64,000 bases of DNA from Osedax fenrisi (GCA_964019155.1 OZ025245.1:13006461-13070460); one strand, 5' to 3'. Numbered from the stretch's first letter, positions 45,717 through 59,591 are shown. Notes: generated from the letters alone by a model not told the origin. Numbers and translations are program-made.

Positions 45717-47207
45717 ATGTGTACATATGTACATATGTACATAAGTAGATGTACATCACGTATGTCTAAGGAACAAACTGCCCAAGTTAGGGAGTTAGTT
45801 ACTAGACATAGTAGGGTATTCAGTAGTGGAGAACATGATGTAGGGTTCTCAGACCAAGTCCCACACAGCATTGAATTAACCGATAACATACCTATACGTT
45901 TACCACATCGGAGAATTCCACCTAACCAATGGGAGGAGGTGAAGACTTATATAGAGGCGCATTTATCAGCGGGAATCATCAGACCAAGTACCTCACCGTA
46001 CAGTAGTCCTATGGTTCTCGTTAAAAAGAAAGATGGTTCTATTAGAGTATGCATAGATTTTAGACAATTAAATGCAAAGACAATCAGGGATGCGCATCCT
46101 CTACTAAGGATCGAGGAAGCCCTAGATTGTCTAAGCGGGGCTGAGTATTTCTCGACATTAGATTTATCCCATGGGTTTCTGCAATGCGCGCTACACAAAA
46201 AGAACATACAAAAGACAGCTTTTAGTTGCGGGGCTTATGGTCTGTATGAATATACCAGGATACCGATGGGTTTGATCAACGCTCCAGCCACATTTTCGCG
46301 TTTAATGCAAGCGTGTCTAAAGGAGGAAAACTTACGAACGCTAGTGCTATATCTTGACGATGTCCTGGTATTTAGTAAGTCTTGGGGAGAAATGTTAGAG
46401 CGACTGGATAATGTATTTAAAAGGTTAAGTAGTTTTGGGTTGAAATTGAAAGCAAGAAAATGTAGATTTTTTCAAGAAAAAACTATATATTTAGGGTACG
46501 TTGTATCTAAGGAAGGGGTATCTGCTGATCCGGAAAAGGTACGGACGATACAGGATTGGCCAGTTCCATCGGATAAGAAGGATGTAAGATCTTTTATGGA
46601 ACTGGCATCCTATTACCGGAAGTTCATTAAAGGATTCGCGGCAATTTCAAAACCTTTAAATACATTGTTAGCCAAGGATGAAAATGTCATATGGAGTGAC
46701 AAATGTAGTAGTTCTTTCAATGAATTGAAGATCTGTTTATTAAGTTCACCTATTCTAGGTTATCCAAATTTCCAGGAACCTTTCATCCTTGAAACGGATG
46801 CGAGCTTATTAGGATTGGGGGCAATCCTTTCTCAAGGGGAGGGAGGAGAGAAGCGAGTAATTGCATATGCGAGTAGGGGTTTGAGGGGACCAGAAAGGAA
46901 TGAGGCTAATTATAGTAGTATGCGGTTAGAACTACTCGCGTTGAAATGGGCACTAACCGAGAAATTCCGCGATTATTGTCTAAGCAGTAAGATAGTTGCG
47001 TACACTGATAATAACCCCCTTAGTCGAATTAAGGAATGTAAACTATCAGCTACCGACATGAGATGGGTGGCACAGATAGTGCAAATCGACATAGTAATCA
47101 AATACAAGCCAGGTAGAGCAAATGGGAATGCGTATAGTTTGAGCAGGAATGAGAGAGTAGAGGGTAGAATAATGGATCAGGGGGGGCTAGTAGAGGTATA
47201 CCTATAG
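45717..47207 (+). CDS. Reverse transcriptase and RNase H of pol
   Basis: A 496-codon ORF, separated from the preceding linker by an in-frame TAG (45714-45716) that sits in a short GTACAT-type repeat. RT motifs: VLVKKKDGSIRVCIDFRQLN (about 101-119), FSTLDLSHGF (Asp 149), GLINAPATFSRLM (185-197), YLDDVLVF (212-219). Connection: LASYYRKFI. RNase H: FILETDASLLGLGA (Asp 361), RLELLALKWAL (Glu 405), AYTDNNPL (Asp 431). The fourth acidic residue is lost: the usual 'N.AD.LSR' reads NAYSLSR (Tyr 473). The ORF ends shortly after RNase H because of a frame break at a run of seven G (47180-47186). Confidence 0.88.
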   Translation: MCTYVHMYISRCTSRMSKEQTAQVRELVTRHSRVFSSGEHDVGFSDQVPHSIELTDNIPIRLPHRRIPPNQWEEVKTYIEAHLSAGIIRPSTSPYSSPMVLVKKKDGSIRVCIDFRQLNAKTIRDAHPLLRIEEALDCLSGAEYFSTLDLSHGFLQCALHKKNIQKTAFSCGAYGLYEYTRIPMGLINAPATFSRLMQACLKEENLRTLVLYLDDVLVFSKSWGEMLERLDNVFKRLSSFGLKLKARKCRFFQEKTIYLGYVVSKEGVSADPEKVRTIQDWPVPSDKKDVRSFMELASYYRKFIKGFAAISKPLNTLLAKDENVIWSDKCSSSFNELKICLLSSPILGYPNFQEPFILETDASLLGLGAILSQGEGGEKRVIAYASRGLRGPERNEANYSSMRLELLALKWALTEKFRDYCLSSKIVAYTDNNPLSRIKECKLSATDMRWVAQIVQIDIVIKYKPGRANGNAYSLSRNERVEGRIMDQGGLVEVYL

Positions 47208-48555
47208 GAATAATTGATGCAGACAACTCATCTAACATGTGGCCAGCTATAGCGGCAAGCAATTTAAGTAGGCTACAAGAGGCGGATATAGGAATGGCTA
47301 TAGTAATGGGAGCAGTAAGCGATAATAAGCGGCCTAGTCGGGAAGTAACGAAAGCGTGGGATTGGAGGTCACAAGTATTATTGAAGGATTGGAACCGGTT
47401 AAGTTTAGTAGTGGGAGTATTGTATAGACGAGAGAGTGGTAAACGGGGTTCTCTAACACTGGTAATCCCAGAGTCTATGAGACTGATAATGTTATCACGT
47501 TTACATGACGATATGGGACACCAGGGTCGGGATTGGACGGTGGGACTGATAAGAAATATAGGGTATTGGCCAGGTTTATGGAAAGATGTGGGGAGTTATG
47601 TAGATAAGTGTAGAATATGCGGGGTGGCAAAATCAGCTCCTCTGAAGGTCATCCAAGGGTCTTTGACCTCAGATATCCCTGGAGAAATCTTGGCGATAGA
47701 TTTTACCTCGCTAGAGAAATGCAAGGGCGGTATCGAGCATGTGTTAGTCATGACTGATGTGGCCTCTAAGTTTACCTTAGCCGTGGGAACTAAAGATCAA
47801 AAAGCCATAACGGTAGCACGTGTTCTAGAAAGAGAATGGTTCGTGAGATTTGGATTACCCTCCATAATTCACTCGGACAAGGGAGCAAACTTTATGAGCA
47901 AGGTAGTTAAGAGCTTATGCGAGGCATATATCATAGTACAGTCGCGCAAGGAAACGGGCAGGTGGAGAGATTCAACAGGACCCTCCACAACCTGCTTAGA
48001 ACGCTATCCACTGAGGAGAAGGAGGATTGGAAAAATCAACTCCCAAAGTTACTTTTGGCCTATAACAGTGGTACCCATTCAGTGACTGGTAAGTCACCTT
48101 TTTTCCTTTTCTTTGGTCGCCAGCCAATCCTACCGATTGATCGCATTCTAGGGGTTGAACCAAATAATGAAATAAGCAGGAAGGTATGTAATGCATGGAA
48201 ACAAATTAAGGAAGGTGATATTAAGGAGCATGTAGAGCTAGAACCAAGCGAGTTAGTACGGATAAAACAACACCCGCTAGGACGTTGCCGGATTCAAAAT
48301 AAGTATGGGGAAATAGATTATAGGGTAGTCGAGAGGTTAAATGACCAATTATACTTATTAGAAACGGTGGGAAAAGGGAAACGACGAGTAGTTCACGCAA
48401 CGGGGTTATTGCGTATGGATAAACGAGTGAACAATGATGTGGATGATGGTAATTGGATGGATGAGTTAGTAGACGTTCCTGAAGGAGAAAGTACTCCGAA
48501 CAATAATATCGGTAACCCCGTAATAGAAGAACCAGTTGAAAGTATAGTACAATAA
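47168..48555 (+). pseudogene. Integrase of pol (two frames)
   Basis: The first frame (open from 47168; first ATG 47237) carries the zinc-binding HHCC module (His 90, His 95, Cys 125, Cys 128, numbered from 47237) and two catalytic Asp residues (LAIDFTSLE and IIHSDKGANF). At about 47920 the homology jumps to the -1 frame, which carries GNGQVERFNR with the catalytic Glu, then TGKSPFFLFFGRQP and a C-terminal GPY/F-like module ending at TAA 48553-48555. No chromodomain is seen. With the break, no single product has the full D,D-E site. Confidence 0.85.
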
Positions 48556-48673
48556 TTGGTAGATATACCATTATTGAGGCGGACAACCAGAACGACCGCC
48601 GGTCAACATCCAAATCCATATAACCAACCAAGATCAATGGTCTAGGGATAAGAGGAGAGGCTCCTCATAACTC

Positions 48674-48685
48674 GTGGGGGGTGTA
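48674..48685 (+). other. Polypurine tract
   Basis: GTGGGGGGTGTA directly precedes the 3' LTR. It is the expected plus-strand primer position, though it contains some T. Confidence 0.7.
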
Positions 48686-49024
48686 TGTGGTAGAGCTGGT
48701 GAAGCGAGTGTTTAGGCTGCGGGACAGGTATCTAGAGAGAAGCTGCAATGACGCATCTAGCTAGGCCGTTGCTAAGTGATATTAGTGCGTGCGGCGTGTT
48801 CATTGATACGTGACGGCGTGCGACGAAATGTGGATGTCGCCACATTTATCATTGTGTTATTATTATATTACTTTAACGCATCGCATTTCTAATTATTGTT
48901 TACCGTGCATAATCAGAGGACACAACGGTTTGTGTTTATTATGTATCTTTCAGTGTTTAATGTATATATGTTTTAGAGTTTAATAAACGTATTCAACAAC
49001 AAGAATCTCTACCTCTCTGTTACA
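48686..49024 (+). repeat. 3' LTR
   Basis: 339 bp. Differences from the 5' LTR cluster in the first half (CTAGCTAGG against CTAGGAAGG, AAGTGATATT against AAGCGCGATT). Confidence 0.95.
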
Positions 49025-50558
49025 TTTAGATGAAATGATACTTCGAAATTATATTACCTCTGATATATCTGATAAATTATGATTAAACATGAAATCGGCA
49101 ATATATATCTAGGAAAATATAGATAAATTATATACCAAAGTGAAAATATTATTTACATTAAACATTATAGTATCAACAAGTTCAGTTGATGATGAAAGAA
49201 ATGTTAGTAACATGGATATTTTAAAGAACTGGCTGAGAAATTCAATGGGACAAAACTGACTAGTTTAATACTATTTATTATTCACAGTAACACTATGAAT
49301 TAAACATTGTTGAATTGATGTTATCATTTGTAAAGATAATAGAATGGAGAGAGAAGATGTTATCATAGACATCTAAGGGGCGAAACCGTATTGTATATTG
49401 TATTAATATATAACGTCTTTGGATGTTATCATGTATTTAATCTCGGAGGCACGCGTTCATCAAAACAATGCTATTTTATCTCTATATAAAAACGCTAAGG
49501 ATAAATAATTAATGGAGATAATTACATAATTTGTATTGTATTCAACAGATACTTTCCTCATTCATAGAGGATCTGTATTTATATAAATGTACTTAATTTA
49601 AAATATTGTAAAAAAAAATAGTATAAATTAATTAAATATTTATTTTTAATTTTGTTCATTAAAATGCAAGGTTATCATCATTTATTGAATTAATCTAAAA
49701 TATAATAATAAATCCAACCGGATTCCTATAGATGTAAATGTTATATATTCATAGTACAAATTTCGGTTACACTTGAATCTGGCCGCGGCGATAATTTTCA
49801 TATGGCGTGGTTAACTTCTCAAAGATAATCAAAAATTCAAAAATTCAAATATAAATGACATTTACTTTAAATATTCAAATATTCTAATATTTAAACATGT
49901 AAATGAATGTAATGCTTATTCAGATATATATATATATATAATATATACAAGTATATAATAATATAGTGTATATCGTTCATTTAACATATATCATATTGTG
50001 ATACGTATAGATTTCATAGATTTATTCATAATTATATATAGTTTATATATACTGTATATATAATTGTATAATATAGTAAAACAAACATAATGTATATGTT
50101 ATCAGCTTCATTATTCTGTACATTGTCTACACTGTATATATTTCTATAGTTTATAGTTAAATTATATATAATGTACCTAAGCATTTATTATAAATATATT
50201 AAAACAAACATAATGTATATGTTGTCAGCTTCATTATTCTGTACATTTTCTACAATGTATACATTTCTATAACTTAAATTCTATACTATATTTATATAAA
50301 ATGTCCTATAATTTCTATATTTGTTCTATAAATTATAATTGTATATACACTTAATATATACACATGTACATCTAATATAAGTTATTTGTTCTATATATAT
50401 ATATATATATTCTTTAAATGGTAAACTATAATCAACGATGAACATTGTACATGATAATAATATAATTATAAAATATAATATTCACCTATTTTATATGTAA
50501 TATATTATTTATTTAATTTAATATATATATATATATAATCTACGACGTATAGTTTACC

Positions 50559-50609
<51 letters not shown>

Positions 50610-50886
50610 TGTGTGTATTTAATATTTATTTGTTTTATATATATTCAGCTTTATAATTAATAAACTTCTTTTAAATCATTTATTTTAATATATTTATAAT
50701 AAATGCTTAGGTACATTATATAGTTATGAATACATACATATTATTTATATGTGATAAATAAATATAAATGTAGTAAAAGTTATTAAAATAAATATTGTAA
50801 TGTAATATATCATATATTATATATGACTATACATATTCTATATATTTATATATTACAAATATAAACATAAAAGTAAAACATCTACA

Positions 50887-51245
50887 GCAAACAATTTCGG
50901 CAGATTTAAAGCAGAATTAAAGCAGTAAATTTAAAGCAGATTTTCGAACATTCTGGTTTAATAATCTGTTTTAATTATACTGCTTTAAATCTGCTTTAAT
51001 TATGTTTACTTTAAATCTGCTTTAAAACGCTTTAAATCTGTTTTAATTATGCTTTAAATCTGCTTAAATTCTGCTTTAAGTATACTGCTTTAAATCTGCT
51101 TTAATTCTGTTTACTTTAAACAGTTTAAAACGCTTTAAATCTGTTTTACTTCTGCTTAAATTCTGTTTTTAATTCTGCTTTAATTCTGCTTAAATTCTGA
51201 TTACTTTAAACAGTTTAAATCTGCTTACATTCTGTTTTTAATTCC
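50887..51245. repeat. CTGCTTTAAAT-type minisatellite (copy 2)
   Basis: Partner of 8338-8700, nearly identical. Confidence 0.8.
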
Positions 51246-51546
51246 TGATTTAAGTTTGATATTTGCTATTACGACTATAAACATATTTTATAATACATCT
51301 TACATCTGGATATTAGCTCTATATATATATATGGATATTGATAATATTGTGACTACAAATCAAATGTTATTATATGTATTTTACTAATAATCTATATCAA
51401 CTAACATTCAATTTTTTCTAAATAATTAAATAAATATTAAAAAGTCTTTTCCTGATGGATTTACACGTCCAAACTCCTTCTGTGCCTCCAAGTGGCATAC
51501 CACGATACACTGGTTACTTAGTATCCAGGCTAAATTGTAAGGGGTA

Positions 51547-52634
51547 GGGGAAAGTCTCCGATTACCGACCCATAAATGATTATTTGTAATAACTTATTAA
51601 ATATTAAATATATTTATTTTAAATTTTGTAATTAGGGTAATATTATGGCAATAAATAATGTGGCTATTTTATAATTTTGATATCATAATATTTACAAGAA
51701 TAAACAGGGGGGTCGGTAATCGGATACATATTCCTAATACTGACCCCATTCTCCTATACTACTCCCCCTCCCCCTATTATAATAATTCCCCTCCCCCTAG
51801 TAATATATTACCGACCCCCTAAAATAATAATTGTATAAATAATTGTAGTAGTATGTACCTAGTATTAAAATATCCACGGATTGTAATACAAATAGTATAT
51901 ATACATAAATATAATTAATTATAACATGCACGTAATTTATTTTTTATTGAATTTATTTTGTAATAGTATTTTCTAATATTAAATTTAAATTTAAACTTTA
52001 TAGTAATTATATTAAAATAGTGTATATTATTATTTATATTTATTTATTAATCAGTATGTAGGTATATAATCAACCTATATAATCAACTGGAGTCATGAAT
52101 CCGAAATCTATATATATATATATAAATCATTTATTGTATCATTTATAAATGATACACAAACAACTTACAACATATTTTAAAGTAAAATACGGATCTATTT
52201 TGATTGGATATTATAAATCACATGGGCTCGGTATTAGGGTAATTTAGGGGGTCAGTAATAGGACAATAATATGGGTTGTTATAATTAAGACATATTGGTT
52301 AATAGTTATTCAAATTAAATTATTTTTATAATAGTTATAAACATTGTATTGATCTATAATATTTTGTGCAGTATTAAGATTTCTTTTAATCAATAAAGTA
52401 TTTACAATGATTTAAAAAAGTTATTATTCAAATATTTAAAAAGTAAAAACAGAATATTACATGTTATCAAATAACAGTTGTATGATTGAATATTTAAAAA
52501 AACAAAATACTTATTCATATGTATCATTAAATCACAAACAGCTTAGGTGTATATAATTTGTTGATATCTCTTAGTTCCTGAAATATGAGATGGGGTCGGT
52601 ATTAGGAGAGGGTCGGTTATCGGAGACTTTCCCC
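51547..52634. mobile_element. TIR element GGGGAAAGTC (copy 2)
   Basis: Partner of 9000-10085, with the same ends and TA flanks. Confidence 0.8.
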
Positions 52635-53093
52635 TATAGGAGAATGTAACTCTGATTCAACATATTTCTGCTGACTTGTATTACTGGTAGGTACACCGAT
52701 CTTATGTGATACTGTTATTTAACAGTGACCCCTGATTGGTTTGTGTCATAGTATAAAATATAACCAGATGACCACTCTGATTGTTGATTATGGAAGGTAG
52801 CAGATCGATTCGCTAGATAAGTTATTTGATAGTGTACTACTCGATAATGTACTAATAAATATTATTAGTATATCATTATTAATTAAATTAATAAAATAAT
52901 AATTTTAATAAATTGAATGAACTGTATTAATAATTAATTATTACAATTTTTAATAGACTGGGTGAATTTTATTTGAATGGAAATGATGATATGACATTGC
53001 ACATACTGTTAGGAGGTTTTGAATCAATAAAGCTGATCGCTTTCACTGATCCTCCTTAAACTTTGTCTATAAACTAAATTCATTCATTCATAA

Positions 53094-53393
53094 ATTGTTA
53101 TTGTTATTGTTATTTTTATTTGGTGGAGTCCTTTCATCCCATCCAGGAACTTAGATGAAGTTTTCACTTATAACCATATATGGCTCTAATGTCCCTTCGA
53201 AGCCGCTCTCATGTTAAGGCATCCATGATTTTAACGAGAGCCGATCATTTATGTATACACAATTATATAAGATCACTTCTAAATAATATTTTAAGACCCA
53301 TTTTATAAAATTAATTAATTGTCCGGACGAGGGTCGAACCCGTGTCCTACTGCTTGTGTGTCTGACGCATTAGCCACTGAGCCACACAGGCAG
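53094..53393 (-). mobile_element. tRNA-derived SINE (copy 2)
   Basis: Partner of 10544-10844. A and B boxes intact. Confidence 0.88.
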
Positions 53394-54815
53394 TTGATAT
53401 TGATATATATATATATATATATATATAACCTGTATAACCTGTATAACATGTATCACGTGGTGTACACTTTAGCGACGTATACATAACAGTGTAGTAAGCA
53501 ATGGCGTCGTTGTAGGTACTTACGATACACCATGTATACAGTGGTCGCTTACTCTGGTAGAATGTACAATGTACAATAGACCGGTTCGTTCGATTCAATT
53601 TTTAATCCTTCATATAAAATATAATACATATCTATATTTTAGTATAATATATATTAACAATTTTTATAAAAAAATAGTTACATTTGGTCACGAAGCATTT
53701 AAAGTTTGAAATATAAATTATTATTTTTAAATAAAATGTATAATATTCCATGTATAATAGTAATGACGCCATCTTATTATCTTTGATGTTTACAAATATT
53801 TAAATTAATATTTAAAATTAATTATGTATTTGTATTATATTTAATGAATTAATATAATATATACCATTATTTATATTTATTAATAATATAATATCTATAT
53901 TTAATTTGTATATCTACAAATTACCAATATTAATGTATCCTAAAACTCGAGAAAATACACCATTTTACAGTATTAATTTTAAAGTATTTATTTCAAAATA
54001 ATTCAAAAAAATAATTAATTTTTAAAATTAATATATATAATTATACTTTACATACATTTAGGTGATCAGATTGTATTGAATTGTGGATATGAGTTAGATA
54101 TAAATGTCCTTTATAAAATACAATTTTAAAAATTAAAAAATATGTAAACATATTTTGTATTTCATATTTCAAATAAAAATCCACAAAAATTTACAAATGA
54201 TGTTAATTTTTTTTCTAAAAATAATTTTTATTTTTTTAATAATTAATTTTAATTGTATTATTATTATCTATAAATTATATATTTTAATTTTTAAAATTAA
54301 ATTGTAATAATTTATTTATATTAATTTATACGATTTTTAGATATTTTTTTTTACTAAAATTATTTTATAAAATTTGGACATCTAGATTGTTATGAAAAAT
54401 ATGTTGTATTGTTAATACTACTTGTTATATATGTTTCTAGGATATATCCATAGTTGGCTTAAAAAAAATCATTGAATTTTATAAAAATTGAATAAAATTT
54501 ATTTCTATATCTTCCCCATGTTAAATTTTATATGTATTCAATGTTAAAATTAAAAGGTCTCGTGACATAACAATATTTAAGATATAGGTCTAAAATTGTA
54601 AACACTTATTTATCATAGCATACATAATTGTTACAGATGTGAAGGTTTATAAAATTACGAGAAAAAAATTGAGTACAAACCGGTCTAATTGTACAATGTA
54701 CATTGTACATCGTCCTAGAACTAGGCCATGGGGTACACATATGTTAACGTTACGGAGATGGAAAAGGATTTTATTGTGATACCAGTATATTATATATTCT
54801 CAGAAAAATTATTCC

Positions 54816-54846
<31 letters not shown>

Positions 54847-55167
54847 TGTGTAAAGCACTTTTCTATTCTACGGTATGCACGATTATATTATACGTTAATT
54901 ACAAGACATTCGATGAATATTTTCAAAAATGTATCTCAAGTGGCAGCCTTTAATACCTATACCTTTTATCATTAATATGTTATGTATTTATTTCCTTCCG
55001 TTTTATGTTGTTATTTTAAATGTGTTATTTTAAATGTATTATTGTTATCTACTTTTATTATTTGTATTTCTATATATATAAACTTTCGAGATATGATTCA
55101 TGAATTACTTAAGCATACATTTTGTATACATATATTTTTCCTGTAAGATAAGAAACTATATAATGAC

Positions 55168-55419
55168 ATGCCAACAATTACTAACATAATAGCTACTCGT
55201 CGTCTAAGTATTGCTGGAGAATGTATCCGTCATAATGAAGAAGACCCATAACCTATATTATGGGAATCAAAAGGAAGACGAAAACAAGTAAGGCGTGTAG
55301 AAACCTTTGTAGACAATTTAAAGGAAGATACTGACTTAGAGGAACTTTATGAAATCAAGAATGTGATGATGAGAGATGTTTGGAAGAAAATTGTAAAATC
55401 GGGTCGAGAGTTCGACTAA
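55168..55419 (+). pseudogene. LINE ORF2 C-terminal remnant (copy 2)
   Basis: Partner of 12621-12872, same internal TAA. Ile to Leu and Ala to Val changes. Confidence 0.73.
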
Positions 55420-55810
55420 AGTAAGTATATATTTTTTAAATCATAAAAGTCATATGACGCATTTTACTTATTTACTGAGTCATTGTACATTTTCTATATA
55501 ATATCTGTGTCATTTTGAAATGACTCACATATAATAAGGTGAGTCAATTATGTAATGATAATGTACTAAAAATGAGTCAATAGTGAACAAATCTGAGTCA
55601 TTTGTGGATAGATTTAGATTAAAATAAAATTACTCAGTTTTTTCTCGGTATACAACTGTTTAATATTATAGACAAATACGTGTAATATTTGAATTATATT
55701 ATAAGTTCCTATAAATAAAACTCAATTAAATAAAGTAAATTTACTTCATTCAATTAATTGAATAAAGTAAACTGGATAAATAATATTTCGAGTATTTAGA
55801 TGTAACAAAC

Positions 55811-56300
55811 ATGTACCATTGACACTAGCTTATATAAGTTATGTAAGACCTGTCATTGAATACGATTCCAGTCTCTGGAATCCATCCATTCCATTCAGAT
55901 CAAATGGTAATTCCGCCAAACTAGAATTGGTTCAGAGATTATTTACTCGAAACCTTTTATTTAGGTACAATTTAGGTTCATTAGAATAGCTTGACAGATT
56001 ATTATTTGTATAAACTAAAATCACGTTCTTCACGTAGACATGTTGCTGATATTGTGCTGACATATAACATAGTCAATGTTCTTGTTGATATGGATGTAGA
56101 TGATTTCTTGTGGACATACACGAATCATCGGAGGGCCCTCGGTGAAAATCAGATGAGACATCACAAAGAATAACCTATCACACAACTTCTTCAGCAATTG
56201 GGTATCGGTTACATGGAACACTCTGCCGGCTCATCTAACCACAATGAAGTCTATTACATTATTTAAATCGGGTGTTTCTGCGATATTGTCTGGCAGCTAA
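55811..56300 (+). pseudogene. LINE ORF2 C-terminal remnant, SYVRP type (copy 2)
   Basis: Partner of 13264-13753 with the same frame breaks, so they predate the duplication. Confidence 0.78.
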
Positions 56301-57059
56301 TGAGCATGTTAATTTTTCCTTGTTCATTTATTTATATATTTTTATTTATTACCTTATTTATGTTTGTCATCGTATGTTATGTTAGGACAGTGGGGTTGTG
56401 TCGGGGAGGATACCAGCGTGGAATCTACTTGACAAATTTTCCACCCCACGGCATATGAAATGACTTTCCTTACAGCTGAAATCTGGCGTGGCCCTGTTGG
56501 CATATCATTAACATATACGGGTCAAACTATGGCATATGTAATTCAATAATGTTAATACATTTATTTATGTTAGTTTTATTTCCTGTTTTATATAATTTTG
56601 AATATCTATTTTCTATATTCAATAAATTACAATATTATTATTATTATTATTAATAATAAATTGTCTAACCACTCTATTGATTTAGGCTAGATAATATATT
56701 ATATAGATAATATATTAACCACTTTATGGTGTTATATATATACTAATTAGTATTGAACTCATAACAAAAATATAATAGGCAATGGTTGCATAACGCGATA
56801 CAAACTTCTTGTAAACATAACGCATGCAATCTCATACTTTATATACGTTACTTATACTAATAAATATACTAGTACTGTTTCTAGTGTTCGTACTAGTACT
56901 GATACTAGTTATGATACTAGTACACGTACTAATGCTAAAGTATACGACACTCTAATATTATTTTGATCAACACATACACACGTATATAGAAGATATACAT
57001 GCCTACCTATAATCATGCGCTCACACACTCACACACCTATACACACGCAGGAAATAAGC

Positions 57060-57887
57060 ATGAAGTTAGTGAAGATAATACTAATGTCGACTCTGGGCGT
57101 GGTAGTACTGTGTCTGGGCTTCGTAATGGTCAGTGGGATACGAACAGCGGCCGCTAAGACCACAATGTCCGATGACGCAGCGGAGCAGATAGAAAAGGTC
57201 ATTACGGGTACAATCTCTCGGGGTTCCGCATCCGGTCAGGGTTCCGTGTCGCACGATATCACCGGAAGTGATTCGGATAAAGATGTCGCGCCCGGGGCTG
57301 TGGGTACTATACCGCACCCACCTCCGCCTCCACCTTATCAATCACCAACTCTACGCGAATCTCCATCCATAGCGGTTGTTGCGGGCGAGACTCAGCTAGC
57401 GGAAGACACCGGTACACGTAGCAATCAGTACTCGCTCGAAACCGGTGTCGAGAAATCCGGAAAAGTGAAAAATACTAAGAATCTAGGATCAAAGTGGATC
57501 GAAGTGATCAAAAAGAAGGTGTTCACGGCACCGATGGAGAACATCAGGGGGAGCGACGGAAAGGTACCCATACTGGTCGACGACTACGAGGAGAAACATC
57601 TGAAGACGGTGAAAAGAAAGAATATAATAACTCCCGAGGACGGCGAGCTAGAACAGACTAGGGTGCTGGAATCACCTTCCCCTGGTGATACGGTACGAGA
57701 AACGGAAGAAAGACCGGATAGTCAGCAGAAACCGCCTTCCCCTGGTGATACGGTACAAGAAACGGTAGAAAGACAGGATAGTCAGCAGAAGCTACCTTCC
57801 CCTGAAGATAATGTAGATAAACAGTTAGAAGAATTGACTCAACAACAGCAGAAGAAGCAGGAAGAAAATAACTCCCCTGGTGAGTAG
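57060..57887 (+). CDS. Secreted or membrane-anchored repeat protein (copy 2)
   Basis: Partner of 14513-15340. I find a single base difference over the ORF (ACC to ATC, Thr to Ile in MENTRG). It has the same signal-peptide start, proline run, C-terminal SPGDTV repeats and GTGAGTAG end. AATAAA lies at 57906-57911. Function unknown. Confidence 0.7.
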   Translation: MKLVKIILMSTLGVVVLCLGFVMVSGIRTAAAKTTMSDDAAEQIEKVITGTISRGSASGQGSVSHDITGSDSDKDVAPGAVGTIPHPPPPPPYQSPTLRESPSIAVVAGETQLAEDTGTRSNQYSLETGVEKSGKVKNTKNLGSKWIEVIKKKVFTAPMENIRGSDGKVPILVDDYEEKHLKTVKRKNIITPEDGELEQTRVLESPSPGDTVRETEERPDSQQKPPSPGDTVQETVERQDSQQKLPSPEDNVDKQLEELTQQQQKKQEENNSPGE

Positions 57888-58341
57888 GTCGTGGAATAGT
57901 AAATCAATAAACAAGATTAACTATTCTATAATTATTGTGTATATATTTTGATTATATGTATTTATACGCGAATAGATAGGTATTTTTCTCGATCGTGAAT
58001 ATTTAAACAACCTCTATAATAATGATATGTATGTGTGTGTATGTCACATACAGTATGTGTTTATCTATATAATGAGTGACAGGAGTTGATGACGATGATG
58101 AATTTATTTAAACACTAATTCAATTATAAAATTCGTATATGTGACAATAATATATAAAAAACAATAAATAATTGTAATAGTAAGTACAGACAAGTGTACA
58201 GCGTGTCGAAAAAGTTCTAATGTATCTTGTAGTAATCGTGTCGTATACAACAGCGCTATATCGCTTTCGTGGACTTGAATATCTGTGATACGTGAATAGA
58301 TTTATATAAATATTAAACTATTATATAATATTTTTATTATT

Positions 58342-58478
58342 ATCGGGAGTTCTTTCACCCGATGTGGTGCATACGCGAACTTAGATGAATTTTTCACTTA
58401 TAACCGCATGGTTCACATGAATCTTTAAATAAAGTATCATGTTAAGGCATCTATGATTTTGACGAGAGCCGATATTTT
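58342..58478 (-). mobile_element. Headless SINE fragment (copy 2)
   Basis: Partner of 15795-15930. Confidence 0.68.
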
Positions 58479-58597
58479 AATATAAATATATAATTTGTAT
58501 TGTATTGTATTTATTTTTTACAATTAGCTAGATATTGTACCCAATCAAGCGTATACAATATATTTCAATACTAATGATACTAATATGTGTATATATT

Positions 58598-58888
58598 GTC
58601 ATTATTATAATTATTGTTATTATGGTGGATTTCTTTCATCCTATCCAGAAACCATGAAAATGTAAATTAAGTTTTACACTTATAACCATATGGCTCTAAT
58701 GTCCCTTCGAAACCGCTCTCATGTTAAGGCATCCATGGTTTTAACGAGAGTCGATCATTTATTTATACACAATTATATAAGATCACTTCTAAATATTATT
58801 AAGACCTATTTTAATGGTCCGGACGAGGCTCGATCCGCATCCAACTGCTTATGTGTCTGACGCCTAACCAACTGAGCCACACAGACAG
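58598..58888 (-). mobile_element. tRNA-derived SINE (copy 2)
   Basis: Partner of 16050-16341. The (TA)n next to the head is shorter. Confidence 0.83.
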
Positions 58889-59591
58889 TTATATATATAT
58901 AACCTGTATATACATTTATCACATGATGTACACATTAGCGACGTATGCATAACAGTAAATAACATAATAGTAAACAATGGCGTCGGTGAACGTACTTACA
59001 ATGAAAGACGTATACGTATATATATACGTATAAAGACATATATGTATATACAGTGGTCGCTTGCTATTACATTTCGTATAACGTACGACATTGTACGTCG
59101 TACATCGTCACTTATAGGTAATAATAATAATATATATATATTATATATTTATATATTATATTATATACTCTATATCATAGAGTTTATAATATGTAATGTA
59201 ACCAGCGATCTCGTTCGGAGTATTTTAATTTGGTTTAGTGATTTAGTGTGCAATGTAAATTCTACTATTTATAAATCATTATTTAAATTAACATTGCGCA
59301 CGAGATCACCAATATTGACGAGATTATTGGTATACCTATAGCCTATAGGTAATACATATGTAGGTATACCTATATATGTAATACATTATAACATTATATA
59401 GTGACTCTATCATATAGTACTATAATACCAATGATTTTCCGAAGGAATCTACTTCGCAAAACCCAAGCAACCAGAAACTAGTTGCCGAAACGTAATATTG
59501 TAGGTCAAATAATATCTTCCAGTAGGTGGTAAAATTATAGGTAGTATGTGAGCAAATAAACGGTTTCCTTTTACATATAAAAAATTAATAT

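Larger units (their letters stand above)
42952..49024 (+). mobile_element. Full-length Ty3/gypsy LTR retrotransposon
   Basis: A 6073-bp element: 5' LTR, PBS, leader with a 132-bp tandem repeat, gag, -1 frameshift signal, protease, reverse transcriptase, RNase H, integrase, polypurine tract, 3' LTR. TTTA flanks both ends (42948-42951 and 49025-49028). The PR-RT-RH-IN order defines Ty3/gypsy. There is no envelope ORF. The LTRs differ at about ten of 339 positions by my count, so the insertion is not recent. pol has several disabling changes, so it could move only with proteins supplied by another copy. Confidence 0.95.
42224..49290 (+). pseudogene. hAT-type transposase remnant split by LTR element
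   Basis: Same three motif pieces as 5410-6740. Here the second and third pieces are separated by the full 6073-bp LTR retrotransposon. The transposase parts are 42224-42947 and 49029-49290. Confidence 0.72.
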
